From: Hymenopellis radicata
Taxonomy: Eukaryota; Basidiomycota; Agaricomycetes; Agaricales; Physalacriaceae
DNA: 64,000 nucleotides
Assembly (NCBI GenBank): GCA_015501595.1
Contig: JADNRX010000266.1
Coordinates: 1-64,000, forward strand
Reading direction: 5' to 3'
This document shows, piece by piece, positions 43,754 through 56,511 of this stretch. Position 1 is the stretch's first letter. Every line of letters starts with the position of its first letter. Made by a program: the position numbers and the translations under genes. The notes beneath the pieces were generated by a model. That model was not told where the DNA came from, searched no databases, and saw only the letters and a list, made by a program, of their open reading frames with translations.

Positions 43754-44654
43754 TCACTCGTCGCGCTGCACGATGCTCCCTTCGGCGAGCTCCCGTGCCT
43801 CTTGTAGCTCCTCCTCCTCCTCTTCCTCCTCTGCTTCTTCACCATCCGAGTCCGCCACCTCTAACTCCTGCACCTCGACTCGATCTGGTACGCGTCGCGA
43901 CCGCGCTTTTGTGGGTGGTCGGAGCCATAGTTCTCGGAAGTGTGCAGCGAGTCGTCGATAGACACTCGCTTGACGCAAACCGAGAGCCCGAACACCCAAA
44001 GCCGCTTCAGGACTCAGACCGGACCATCCCTCCAAACGGCTTTCCCATTGGACGGCCCTGGCCTCGAAAGAATCCAGCACTCGCTGTTTTTCGACAGGGA
44101 CGAACTGCGTCTCCTCCCTCCAGCGGTTCGCGCGCGCCCGACTCTTCAGCCACTCAACCCGAATGGTCGAGTGCAGCTCGTCCTCGTTTTCGGAACCAAC
44201 GGCGCCCTCCATCAGCCATATCCAGGGAATCTGATAGCTCCCGCTGCCGTACTGGACGGAGTTAGGGTACGATCCCAGTCTTCTGCTTCTTTTGTTTCGG
44301 AAGGTCGATGTCGAAAATGTAGCTGTCCAGAGCTTTGACGTCCTTCGCAAGCAGAGGACGAAGAGTCTTCTCCCACTGTCCATTTCCACGCAAGAGGAGG
44401 AGAGCAAGACGAGCGGCGCGATACTTCAGAACAGCCAGGTCAGATTTCAACGTGAGCCGCTTGATAATGTCAAACGAGCGCCCAGACATCTTTGTACCAT
44501 GAACATGCTGTTCACGAAAGGCCGTGATGCCTCGTCGAGTGCGCTGCATGGAGCATATTGTAGCCAGTGCGTCAAAACATTGCAACTCCCGCAAAGTGTC
44601 CTCCTTCTTTGCTAGCTCTCCGAGGCAAGCAGCGCCACCTCGAGTCTCAACCAA
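43754..44654 (-). pseudogene. KDZ transposase, C-terminal fragment
   Basis: Two blocks on the minus strand. 44654-44262 has ELQCFDALATICSMQRTRRG and FREQHVHGTKMSGRSFD. 44230-43754 has SYQIPWIWLMEGAVG, RVEWLKSRARANRWREE and a long acidic coiled-coil tail ending at 43754. These match the C-terminal order of the KDZ proteins at 5958 and 44690 (SxLRxxLxxKxxxxxFRNxHVRGQ, WIWxxEG, RVEWxKxxARxxRW). The cysteine cluster and catalytic core are missing. It abuts the other KDZ fragment head to head at about 44655-44690, which points to a rearrangement. Confidence 0.75.
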
Positions 44655-44689
44655 ACCCGCTTGCCATCGACGTGCACCACTGCTATGCG

Positions 44690-47600
44690 CACGGTGTCAT
44701 TAATAGATATGCCAATATGAACTATGTTTTTTGGGCTTCAATTTTAGGTGAAGGAGTGGCAGACATAATGGTTTCATACGATATCGGGTGCCAATGGCAA
44801 GTAAAGCTTCAACAGCGGCGTAGCGGTATGCCGGCTTTGCTTAAAGAGGACATCGTTGATGGGTCTCCGGAGGGGACGAAGGTCCATGTTGGTACCCCTG
44901 TCTGGCATGGCGCCGTCTACGAGCAGGATTGTATGATGTCGAACTCGTTGCGATACAAGACTGGGGCTGGGATGACGAACAGTGAAGGGATGGAGCGTGT
45001 TTGGGCTGCTTTAAACCCTACAGCGACGGCAACGAAGGAGATGCATGCCAACGGACGACATGAGAATTTGGAGGATGCGGCTGACAATCACAATTTTCAG
45101 AAGAATCTTGCACTCGGTAAGTCATTTATACCGCGATTATTGTGGTATTTGCTCTAATGTGACCTTTAGTCAACCTTCTGCCAAGGCGACTCTATGTGGC
45201 GAAGGACGAGCGTGCGAAGCAGCTTTCAAACTTTCATCAGATGTCGATGACTCTCAGCAAGGAGATTCGAGACCAATGGTTAGCCGACATAGTGACCTGG
45301 CATGCGGAGGACGATGTACCCACGGCGAAGAAGAAGGCGAAGAATCCGTACATCTCGGAGTTCTGCAAGAAAGGTAGGTCTATTCCTCGTTCTTAGCTGC
45401 ACAAAATGACGAATGACATAGACTCGATTACAGAGAAAGATGCGCGCCTGCAGCTTGCTGAGCAAGAGCTTGAGGAAATGAAAGCCATCAATGGGGGACA
45501 GCCTCCCAAAGGGCGGAAGTCGAGTCAAACAATGTTCTTGACTATCGCCATGCGTCTGGATGATATTCAGTATGTGACGTTGATCTAGTTGTGATGTCTC
45601 TGGAGGCTGACAGTGGCATAGGCAGCGAATCATCGCAATTGTCAAGGCTAGGGTCAAAGTGGATCAAGACTGGGACGACAAGCTGGAGACGCTGTATAAG
45701 CAGTTCTGGAAGCTCCTTCTACGATTTCGAGCCTTGCAAGAGACGTATATGTCTGGTGTCCGCGTCCTGATTGACGCCGACGAGGAGGCTGCGACCGCGT
45801 GAGGGAAACTGACGCCAGCTGAGGCTGTGCGATTGTGGTTACCTTCAGAGATTCCGGCAGATTCGCGAGCTGGAATCGGAAAGCCCGGTCTGTATGAGGC
45901 TGAGGCAGTTCTTCGACGTGTGCAGTGTTCGAGCGCTTTGGAGACACTGCGACTCCGGTTGCACACCAAATGTCATTTTATTATGTTCAGGAATACGTAT
46001 ATGCGTGGACAGCGGAAGACGAGTCGGGCTCGCACTCTGATCGATTCGGTTAGCGATGGTGTGGACTCGATGGCTAGGAAATATCACAGGGCGCGTGAGG
46101 CATTGTTTTGGCTTGGCGGTGAGGAGAAGTGTGGCGAGTTTAGGCAGCTGTCAAAGGAGGATGTTCAGCTCCGGTACGTTCAAGACCACGATGCAAAGGC
46201 CGCGCGACGTTTGGCAAAGATCGCTGGACGACCGACAGAAGGGATGACGCAGGGCGCGAATCTCTGTTCGGACTCTGAGGAGGATAAGGACGAAGGTGAG
46301 GGTCAAGAGGAGCGAGGAGCAAGTTGGCAGCAGTTATCTTGGATCTGGACAGCCCAGGGCGCGCCGAGTGACTCCAATGCGTATTTGCATGACTGTACAT
46401 TGATTTTGATGGTTTTGACTCTATCTGATATAGCTTTAGCGGTTCGCGTGGAGTGGTGCAAGTCGCACGCGCGTAAGGAGCGATGGTGGGAGGAGGTAGT
46501 GCTGGGAGAAGAGGAGATGCCGCGCACGCTGATGTCGCTGAAGCACGAGGCTCAGGAGTGGTGTAAACGAGCAGATATGCCATATGGGCGCATCCAAGAT
46601 AGAGACCTCAACGAGTCAAACCCGGGTCAGATCCGTGATCCATCACGCGAGTACCCGTGGCCAAAACTGCCGATCTGCAATCCTTATGTGATCCGACCCA
46701 TCACGGATTATGGATCGAGACGAGTCGGATCGCCGAGATCGCCGAACGGGTCGAGTACTCGAGTAAACTCGAGTATTCAACACACCCAAATCCATTCATG
46801 CGCGACGAGCATCCTCGGACAATAGCACGGGAACACTCAGCCGTGCATGATGCGGACTGAGGGTGTGGTGGTAGTGGAGGAGGAGGTGGCGTGGTGGTGG
46901 ATGGTGAGGGCACGTAGCAAGGGTTGTGGTGGTAGGAGGGAAAATGATTTGAGAGTAGAGAAGTAAAAAAAAACTCACTATTGAGTACATGCCTGCATCG
47001 TGTCCTCGCACATTGTCTGTCGCAGTGGCGTCCCGCGCATCGTTGTCCTCCCCCATATTGTCGTGAATCCGCGAATCCCGCAAGTTGTTGTTGATGCCGC
47101 AAGTCGTCGTTCATCCTGCAAGCTGTCGTCCGTGTCGCAAGTCATCTGGCAGCCAATAGTCATCCGTGTCGCAAGTAGTCGTCCTGCTGCTGTTGCGAAG
47201 ACAGCAGCAGCCCCAGCACGGAGCCAGGCCCCAAAGAAACACCCCAAAGGCCACCTGACAATCGTCAGAGCGGCAGTGGCGACGATTGTCGCACACTGGG
47301 TGGTCGTGGTGGTGAGAGAATGAGTGTCGACGCACCCGATCGAACGATTACGCGGCCTTCGGACTCGGCCTGAAATGCCAGTTTGCGAGAAAATCATGCA
47401 TGTAGCTTGTTTGGCTGACGCTCGGGCCCGTTCAACTTGGTAAAAATTTGTAAATTAAGATTAAATATGTATCTAAATATTCACGAGTCAACACGAGTAC
47501 TCGCGACGAGTACTCACGCCTCCAGAGCCTGATCCGCGATCCATTACTGATCCGACCCGCCACGGGTCTACGGATCATACGGATCGGATCTCCGAGATGC

Positions 47601-47834
47601 CCGAGCGGATCGAGTATGGATATATCCGCGTGATCCGCTGACTCGTTGAGGTCTCTAATCTAAGAGGTGAATGGACGGCGGGCTTACGTGTTACGTCAGG
47701 CGGCCATCTACGATAGTCTACATGCATCGTTCCTACATCGTTGGAGTGCGGGAGATAGCCATAAACGAAAGCGACCGTTATGTGACGTTGGGAGGGAGGT
47801 GGCGCCGCCTACGGAAGGTGAAGAGGGACCTTAG
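44690..47834 (+). pseudogene. KDZ transposase, 5'-truncated and split by a hAT-like element
   Basis: Begins inside the gene at RYANMNYVFWASIL. An intron near 44722-44750 is possible. The catalytic core reads VSYDIGCQWQVKLQQRR (near 44775) and SEGMERVWAALNPTATATKE. After introns near 45117-45168 and 45374-45432 come NPYISEFCKK, QELEEMKAINGG and VKARVKVDQDWDDKL, then an in-frame TGA near 45800, EAVRLWLPSEIPADS, FRNTYMRGQRKTSRA, LSWIWTAQGAPSD and RVEWCKSHARKERWWEE. The element at 46600-47657 splits the last exon. Beyond it RAYVLRQAAIYDSLHASF and a stop at 47834 continue in frame. The missing cysteine-cluster half and the TGA make it dead. Confidence 0.8.
46600..47657. mobile_element. hAT-like non-autonomous element, family A (copy 3)
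   Basis: Termini TAGAGACCTCAACGAGTC and GACTCGTTGAGGTCTCTA. The duplication ATCCAAGA/ATCTAAGA (46592-46599, 47658-47665) has one mismatch. Subterminal words mix GAGTACTCGAGT and GGATC-type words. The internal GACAATCGTCAGAG unit lies at about 47257 and the AT-rich patch at 47440-47480. It sits in the KDZ frame. Confidence 0.9.
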
Positions 47835-50053
47835 TGACATGTAGATCATCTGTATTACGCGCTGACAATGTATCATGACTCTATTTGGGAGGCAGGTCGC
47901 ACCTGAGAGAACAAGAACATGAGCCATCCAGATGATTATAGCCAGTGACAAAAAAGAAGAACCGATCACCCTAGCATGGTTTGGCGCATAACAAAATCTT
48001 GTCAATCGTCACCTTGAACCACTCTTCTAGATGTGCACATGAATGCCCATCGCCAGTGGGGTATATTGAGTCCTGGAGGGCGAATAATTCAGTTCCGAGG
48101 GGATGCACCTGAAATTTGAATATGCCTACTGGTGATCAAACCCTTTCGATGGCTCGCATTTGACTTTCTATATATATATGCAACCACTGGTCCATTTTTT
48201 GCTCATGGCAGCGCATTACATCTATCGAGCAGGTGCCATGGTCTGTGGTGTGGGTCTCACCTGCATGCGATTCAAGTTGAACGTGCTGCGGCGGAAGAGG
48301 CTGAAGTGAATAACACAGATAAGGCCATTTCACGGCAAAGCCCGCTACCTCCTACCCGCGTTATACCAGTTACTTCCGATGCTGTTTATAGTACTGGACA
48401 TGCTTGGATGTGTTGGCACTGCCGTTTCCCACACAGTTGACATTGTATCTGTATGACCGTATCATACGCATACGGTGCAGAGCCCTAAGCATGATACTGT
48501 GCTACCGAGGCAAGCACGGTGCTTACTTATGTCTCGGCAGCACCTTCTTGCCGCCCTTCACTTTTTAATACCTTGGTAAGTCGCCACTTTTTATTCCAAT
48601 TTATAACGACTAGTTCAGGCCTGTTTTACTCACCTAACACTTCTTGAATTGTAACTGTTTCCTATTGTATTCAATAACATTTTGATGCGGAATGACATGG
48701 GGTGTCTCGCAGCGACATACAAGTCCAGCCAGTGGTCGAATATTTCTCCACCAGACAACAGCTTACTCTCTTAGTATGTTATATCTTCTCCAACCAATTT
48801 TGCCAACTTTTTGATCACTTCGTAAGTTGTATTCTATCAGGTCGCATTGGCCGACGAGGTCACATCAAGTATGCTTACCCGACCTCCATCAATCTCACTT
48901 ATTCGACATCTGTAGTGCTGCATCTTGCTATGGCAGTGTCGTATTCCAAAGAACGTCTATATCTACGTAATACCGATATATGTTCTTTTGAGCACCCTTG
49001 ACTCGAACCTAATGATTGGGCATGGATTACTCGTCATGTTTTCCGCGCAGTCCAAGTGGGGAACAGTGTTTTCGATACCCGATGATTAGCTATTTTCGGT
49101 GTGATACAGAAAACTCAAAAGAGTGAACCAAATACCAGCATTAAAAGAGCAACAGGGAAGAGTGTGCAGGAAGATGGAGGGCAGTGTAAGACATAATAAA
49201 AAGTAACATTAATATGTACTGTTTGGGCCTTGATGGCTCCGCAATGCCATTCAGCCTGTATGACCACGGCAATACATCGTATAGCCTGTAAGACCATGGC
49301 AAGTCATCGCCGTCGCAGTTGCTATCGTCGTCTTGGATGGTCGTCGATGTCCAAAAGGTATATTACCTGTGCATTTGTTCTTGTGCGCATAAGCAAGTGT
49401 AATTAGTGAGGTAAGAGAGAAGCAATCAGTGTTCATTATCCCATAGTGTGGCGGCGTTGTCCAGAGAGCTTACACATTATTTATTGTCCCCGGTTTGCCT
49501 TGCGCAGACAAGTACCAGAACACGCCCAAAACTGTATTCAATGGCATAGCAATTATCAAGAAGCTGAACTATGCCAATAAAGTAAGAAAACAACAATCAC
49601 AAGGTATGAGGCTGATGAATATGAGGTCATAGTTGTACTGTGGTAGTGGAGAGAGATAGAAGGACGTGTTGATAAGCACAATAGTTATGCGACATTTGTC
49701 GAATAGTTCGGCTAACGCCATCTGAGAAATTCATGTGCAGCGTCTTTTTCACGATGATGTCCTCATTTAAAGTTAATTAAAATTATTAAAATTATTTAAA
49801 ATATGAGAAGTATTCAGAAGAGGTGTAAACAAATAAATTAGGCAATGAACGCTCGTTCTATGTCCATATCAGGATCACTGTACTCAGATGGTGATTAGGT
49901 GCTTATTAATGATTATTAGAACTATACACGCAATGTCGAGGGTAAGTTGTCTGATGAACGAGGATAGCTGCTGACGAAGTGCATTGCAGCCCAAAATACA
50001 AGTAACTCTCTACACTATACCGACTGTATTTCGGCACTGGTATCGCTACTATA
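47835..50053. other. Gene-poor spacer
   Basis: No frame carries a recognisable domain. TATATATATATG lies near 48170 and AT-rich patches at 49755-49800. I see no repeats of high copy. Confidence 0.4.
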
Positions 50054-50201
50054 CTGTACCATTTCGTTCAATTTGTCACTTTTTTGAATTTTTTTGTGAT
50101 TTTTTGGGCAAAATATTTTTCTTTTGATTTTAGATGAATTTTTCTGGAGAGTTTTTTCGGCCGTATGACGTGTGACTGATGAATTGAATGAAATAGGACA
50201 G
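50054..50201. mobile_element. TA-flanked MITE, family 1-like, diverged short copy
   Basis: 148 bp with ends CTGTACCATTTCGTTCAATT and the inverse of AATTGAATGAAATAGGACAG, flanked by TA. The GC-rich centre of family 1 is absent; the middle is T-rich. Confidence 0.7.
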
Positions 50202-50979
50202 TAGGTCCACACACCATCGAAAAGATTTACGCCGGGCTGATAAGCGTCTGCGCAAGACCATACACTTCAGTGTCACCTGTATCACATAATCGCGACCGAT
50301 TTCTCATACACCTCGACGAAGTCCCCGCCCACTAGATGATTAAGTGAGAGCCTGACATGCACCACCTTCACTAGTTTATTTACAGATACAACCCTAAGTT
50401 GTCCAAAGTGTGAGTGATCCACTGCCATAATTTTGATGTCGACGGTTCACATAATGAATGCAATACTATTGATGAGTTGGCGGTATAGCGCGGAAGAGAT
50501 CGAAATGTTACAACATAGTGTTGAATTGGAGAATTGGAAGATGTGAAAGCAAGGTGTCAAGGAAAGGAAGTTCGGAGAAACAAAAGGCAGAAAATGCTTA
50601 ATCTGTGTACTGTTAGTATTTTGTTGTTTTGTTCTTAGGCTGTAGAGAGACGCGAAATGTATGATTTGAGATGCAGATAGTGAAAGTGCGTCGGGAACTG
50701 AAATTCAAGGCTGCGATGAAGTATCCTACGCAAAACGCGCAAACCATGGAGCTTCGTAGTTGGCCTAGATATCTATAAACTCTTTTTCTGGCTGTAGATC
50801 CAGCGTAATTGGCTCCTACTCCATGATGAGCAATAACACCTACTCATACTCCAACCATGGCTCCTGCCCCACAACCATCCTATTGTTCATCGTGTTGTGC
50901 TTCTTGGGTTCATTCACCTTCTTCTCCATAACTCTAACCTCCTCTTTTTCCATCTGCTATGCGAACACGGAGTGTATTA

Positions 50980-51212
50980 CTGTAGACTTTCAATCAATTC
51001 GTCGGTCCATGTGACCTGTGACCGCTCTGACGAAATTTTCGTTTCGTCGACTTACCATATATGGTAATTGCCGCCGCGGCGGAGCTGCGGCGGGAGGCTG
51101 GCGGGGGCCCCGCCGGGGACTTTTTCTCAATTTTGGCTGTGACCCATGTGACTTTTCGTCGATTTCGGATCCTCTGTGACCCGTGACCGACGAATTGAAT
51201 TAAAGTGTACAG
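50980..51212. mobile_element. TA-flanked MITE, family 1 (copy 2)
   Basis: 233 bp, the same length as 25290-25522 and near-identical to it, with TA on both sides. Differences are scattered single bases. The stretch 50202-50979 before it holds no supported gene. Confidence 0.9.
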
Positions 51213-52577
51213 TAAACTCAATCTTTTGCTGCTGAGTCTCCTAGCAGTGAAGCTCCAGAACATCTCCCTTCTTTTTTTTCATCTTTAGAGCCAGTGTAAA
51301 AAAGGGCAAGATATGAATAGATACAAGAAAACTCACCAGTCCAGACGCCACTACAAGTAACCGTTTCGCTGATACGCACACGCAGCTCATGATACCCACC
51401 ATACGCACTGAGGTCTAGTGCAAAGCCAAGGTCTGAATGACAGCCTTAGACGCATTGCACGAATGTAGAAAGATGCTGAGAAGAGACTGGATGACATTAC
51501 TTGATTGACTCGTACCGTGCATCATGGTGCTAATACACATAATCTTTTTCTGTGACGAGTTTTGAATATTCAAGAAATTAGAGAGGTAAAGAGATGTACA
51601 ATCATGATTAATGCCTTTCGCACCCTATACTGTATCTATAACTAATTCATACCTACCCCAGTAGGGAAAGGTATTACATTAATTACTCTAACCTAAAACC
51701 CGTTCTCATAGCTATTGATTAGTTTACGAGCACCTGCCTAAAATAGTACAGCTGGTGCCCGGTGAGTACTACTTGCCGTTAGCACTGCTGGTGCCGTAGA
51801 TGGTGTGCTACGGACTTATCTGGTTGGCATGTGCATCAGTACAGCCATCCAAATTGGGTAGGCGGTGCTTATTCCGTCTCTTACCGCCAGTACCCCATAT
51901 AAAATAGGTATTGCCTGGCTTGTTTTCCAGCCCCTCTTTCATCTTCAATGTTGTCCTCTCATCATCATCGTTGCTCAGTGCCAGCGCTTCAACCCCTCAT
52001 TCCAGATTATTTCCTTTTTGGGAACAAACCACTGCCAGCGGCGCAGCAAGCGGGTAGTTGCCTTGGATCCGGATTCTCTTCTTCAAGGTGAGTCTTTAGG
52101 ATATCTATTTGGTACTAACAATATTTTACGGCTTCTACATTTGCTGGCATTGTGCTATGGTTGTTCAGATTCCAGGAGGCGGGTTAAGCAGCGGTGGAGC
52201 GGCTCGGATCAGGCTGATTTCTTGTAGGGTGCGTTCTTAGTGCTGTCTTTGATATTTCTGATTATCTTATAGTATAGCGCTCTCTCCGCCAGTCATTACA
52301 CTGCTGCAGGCTTAGGGGGCGGAGCAGCGAGTGGTAGGAGCGGGATGCGGGGTTCAAAATGCTCAAACTCTTTGGCGCTTCCCTCTCCCAGATCATCCAA
52401 GGGCATACGTTTACAGACAGGTTCACCACTCTTGCTGTTTAGTTGCGGTAGCTTGGATCGTCTGGGGCGGGATGGCCAGCGGTTGAGTGGGATAGGGCAT
52501 TTAGAGCCGGCTTATTTTCGATACAGTGTGTCTTCTGTATTGGTCTTGAAGTCTCTCACAGTTTTAAAGGGATACAC
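51213..52577. other. Spacer with possible decayed exons
   Basis: A TATA-like CCCCATATAAAATAGG at 51894 precedes an open stretch (51950-52230) rich in basic and Gly/Ser codons with GTGAGT-type donor sites, but no frame joins into a recognisable protein. No gene is called. Confidence 0.3.
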
Positions 52578-55018
52578 TAGTTATGTCCACGAGTGTCGGG
52601 TGTTTGCAGGTACTCGCGGATGCACTCGCACTCAGCACTTAAGTGCTGAGTGTTTACCTAACACGGGTGGAGTGTCACCGCGGGTGGACAATGTCCACCC
52701 GAGTGTGGGTGTTAGCCTCTAGGCCACGAGTATCCGCCGGCAGACACCTGAATGGACACTTGTATTTTTTTGTGAATTTTTGTGAATTTTATTTGTATTT
52801 TTTCACATTGAAAACAATGTGTGCGAGGATTTCTCACAATCCAGCGAATCGGGCCGAGTTCCACAAGTACGCATAAGCGTGTGATCGGGTCTTTCTCTGT
52901 CTCCTCTCACCACCTACCCATCCCCGTTACTCAACTTTATGTCGGCGACACCAGCATCGTCGCACGGCTTTAAGTCGGCGATGTCTGCAGCGGCGCTCGA
53001 CTCTGAGTCGGCATCACTGGACTAGGAGACGATTTTATATTGTCTCCAGATACGATGCCAGCAGGATGCATAAGCCCCTGCAAAAGGGCAGCAGATGGCC
53101 ACTACAACAATATAACCGTTCATGATGCTACTCGCTGCGCTCAACAGCGCGCTTGAAGAGCGGGGCAGGAGATTTTGGACTGCCACGCCGTCTGTTGGCG
53201 ATGTAGCAGATTTGTGTATTTTGCTTATTTCTTTTTTATATTGGCGGCATCTGCAGACGCCCCAACTCTCTGGTTATACTGACATTCGTTTTAGGTATTT
53301 CCTTTACGAGTAAGCCCTTCAACAAGGCGCCATCCACTAACTTTACCCTTCCTTCCCCCACCTCGCTTCCTCACATCCCCACATCTCTCGCATCATTCGC
53401 AGCATGCACCGCCGATGCACCTCCTGCAATTGCTGGAGGATGCAGACGTGGCATGAGTCGACTGCGAGTCGAGTGGATGATGTGGAGAAGGTGAGTGTAC
53501 TCGTGTACACCCACCACTCTACTTGAGTGTCTGCGCACTCATGTGTGCGAGACACTCGCGAATGGGTATCACACCCGAGTAGAGTATCTGAGTTAGAGCA
53601 AGGCACGAGTGGTAAGTACTTGCAGATATCTGCAAGTATTGACGTCACCCGGGTGGTGCCGCACCCGGCACCTGCCCACCCGGCACTTGCCAACACCCGG
53701 GTGGTGCACAGGTGGCAAGTATGGGTTTCTGACAGCAAGTACTTGGGACAAGTACTTGCCTAATACTTGCCTAGCCACACTTATATATTTTTCTTGATTT
53801 TCTCCAATTTATTTGGGCTCAAACGAGCCCAACATCGTCGAGAATCGATCTTGCCGAGCAATTTCTATCATCGCCGAGATCGCCGAGCAGTCCGGCAGTT
53901 TCCGGATAGCGATCGATCAGCCCAGATCTCATCGCTCTTCCTCTTACCATCACAGCACGACTTTAACGTCGTGCTTGTCGGCCCCAGAACTTGGTCTGGG
54001 GCTTGTCTAACTTCTCTTCTTTGTTTTTCTCTGCTTTTTCTGTGCGGTTTGGCTTCGCGCCGACCGCTGCGCCCTCGGATACGTTCCGGGGCGCATTCTG
54101 GCGTCTGTCTTCGCGACGGTGCCCTTCTGGACCGCGTAAGCCCTCAGGACGAGGCCGCCCTACTATTGGACAACGAGCGCGCGCTCGTAGCGGCGCTCGT
54201 CTACACGACGGCGCCAGTCTCACGGCACTCGTCTATACGACGGCGCCAGTTTCACGGCACTCGCCTACATGACGGCGCCGTTTTTGCGACAACACACGGC
54301 GCTGAAGCCCTCAGGACGAGGCATCAACACTACTGGATGGCGTGGGCAGGTCGAGCGGCTGGATTAGCCCTCGCTTCATTGTAGAGACTGGGCGGATGGC
54401 GTCGCGGACGCATTCCGCCCCAAATCGTGCGTGTTTCCTTTGCTGCTTATTTCTTGACTTTATTCACCGTGCGGCTGCCGCACAGAATGTGTACGCCAGG
54501 ACACGTCGAAGATCCGAACATGGACCACCCCATCTCAACAACTTCACGACGACCTCGCCACCTATTCTCCTCGCCTTTGCCCTCTCTCATACCCCACCCC
54601 ACCCCTTACACTCCGTTTAGCTGCGGTTCTTGCTCATGCAAGTAACCGGGGCTTCACGCATGTGTATCGTGCACGTCGATTGCCCCCGCGCAATTGCTCG
54701 GGGGTCGTCGGCGGGCACGAAAGCTGCTTCTAATTTAGCAGATACTCAGGCAAGTACTTGCCCATCTGGGAGGCAAGTACTTGCCAAGTACTTGACCCGC
54801 GGGTCAAGTACTTGCGGGTACCCGGGTGTGTTGCCAGGTGGCAAGTCCGGCTTTCCGGCAGCAAGTATTTGCCGGGCGGGTGTCGGGTGCACCCGGGTAG
54901 ACACTCGTGCCTTGCTCTAATCTGAGTGTCGCGTGAGTGCGGGTGTCCGGCTCAGAGCCGCGAGTGACCCGCCTCACGAGTGCGAGTGCACTCGGATGCC
55001 TACTTGTGGACATGTCTA
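52578..55018. mobile_element. hAT-like element, family B-related, holding a nested hAT-like element
   Basis: Termini TAGTTATGTCCACGAGTG and inverted TACTTGTGGACATGTCTA. The duplication GGATACAC/GGATACAG (52570-52577, 55019-55026) has one mismatch. The subterminal zones carry AGCACTTAAGTGCT and CACTCG-type words. The internal modules CGGCTTTAAGTCGG (about 52968) and GCATAAGCCCCTGC (53070) are present. The element at 53594-54919 is inserted in its right subterminal zone. Confidence 0.8.
53594..54919. mobile_element. hAT-like non-autonomous element, family C (copy 2), nested
   Basis: Termini TAGAGCAAGGCACGAGTGG and CACTCGTGCCTTGCTCTA, perfect duplication ATCTGAGT (53586-53593, 54920-54927). It is similar along its whole length to 28998-30240, with the CAAGTACTTG words and CGCGTAAGCCCTCAGGACGA (54131). 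Confidence 0.9.
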
Positions 55019-55458
55019 GGATACAGTGTCTCAAAATCTGGGCTATGACATAGGAGCGAGACAGCGTCTGGCTGGGGTGGGAATCTCATACCGGTACATA
55101 TTATTTTTCTTTTCCTGCTGTCTTAACCATTATCTGAGGGCATACTGTACTCTTTCAACCGTTAATTCACATAACGCGTCACAAACCCTCGTGAAGTGAA
55201 GATCCAGATTAGAGACCTCAACGAGTCATCGCGAGTCCACTCGTGAGTACTCACCATGAGTCCGAGTCATCTCGGATACTCACGAGTACTCGCGAGTCCA
55301 TACACCCCCAAGTATTCATGCGCAGCGAGCATCCCCGGGCAATGGCACGGGGACAGTCAGCTGGGCATGAGGATGAGGTGGGGGTAATGGTAAGAGAGTG
55401 GGGAAGATGATGGAAGGCTGAGGAAAGTGGTGATGGGGAGTAGTAGTGGTGGTGGTGG

Positions 55459-56453
55459 TAGACCTGGGCACGAGTGCCCACCCGGGTGCACTCGCACTCG
55501 CTGGGCGGGTCACTCGCGGCTCCAAGCCGGACACCCGCACTCGACTGCCACCCGGGTGCGGCACTCGAGTGCCACACCCATTCGCGGGTGTTTCGCACAC
55601 ACGAGTGTGTCGACACTCGTGTGTGGTGGCGGGTGTACCCGTGTACACACCCGCTCCCAGCACCCCCGACTCACAGCCAACTCATGCAACACTTGCATCC
55701 CCCAGCCATTGCGAGGGGAGCAGCAGTGCTGCATGATGCGGCGTCGGTGACACAGAGGTGAGGAGATGGAGGATGGGAGGATGGGATCTTGATGGCGTCT
55801 GTCAACGTCGCCAAAAACGCAGAATAACGCAAAAAGATACGTACCAACCCGCCACGTCACCAGCAGATGACGCGGCGGCCCAAAATCCACCGCCCCCGCT
55901 CTTCAAGCGCGCTGTTGAGCGCAGCGGGTGGCGTCACGAAGTGTCTGCTGCCCTTTTGCAGGGGCTTACGTGTTCTGCACTGGCCGTTTCCGTGGAGACG
56001 ACGCAAAGTCGTCTCCTGGCCCATCGATGTGCCGACGCAGAGTCGAGCACAGGGGCAAAATCACCGACTTAAAAGTCGAGTGACGCTGCCATCGTCGCCG
56101 ACGTAAAGTCGAGCGATGGTGGTGGGAAGAGAGAGAGTCAAGAGACGGCCCGATCAGATGCTTGCGTGTCCTTCTCGGATCTCGGCCCGGTCCGCCGGAT
56201 CGCGAGAACACATCTTTGTGACGAGTTTTTGGCCTCAAATAAATAAAATAAAATTCAAAAAAATTAGTAAAAATGCGAGTGTCCACCCGGGTGTCTGCCG
56301 CCGGGTACTCGTGGCCCGGAGGCAGACACCCGCACTCGGGTAGACACCCGTGGTGACACCCCACCCGAGTTCAACAAACACTCGGCACCCGGGTGTGAGT
56401 GCCGGGTGCACCCGCGAGTACTCGCAAACACCCGGCACTCGTGCCCAGGTCTA
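55459..56453. mobile_element. hAT-like non-autonomous element, family B (copy 2), nested
   Basis: Termini TAGACCTGGGCACGAGTG and CACTCGTGCCCAGGTCTA, perfect duplication GGTGGTGG (55451-55458, 56454-56461). Subterminal words CACCCGGGTG. Internal modules are GGGGCTTACGTG (55961, inverted orientation) and GACTTAAAAGTCG (56068). The insertion is in a GGT-rich tract of the host element. Confidence 0.9.
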
Positions 56454-56511
56454 GGTGGTGGTGGCGGCGCCGGCGCGTCCTCTCACATCGTCCGGCTCCT
56501 CACCTCCTCCT

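Noticed and set aside
51865..52227. Possible gene with basic C-terminus
   Set aside because: The frame is hydrophobic at first and broken afterwards; candidate splice sites do not join a coherent protein.
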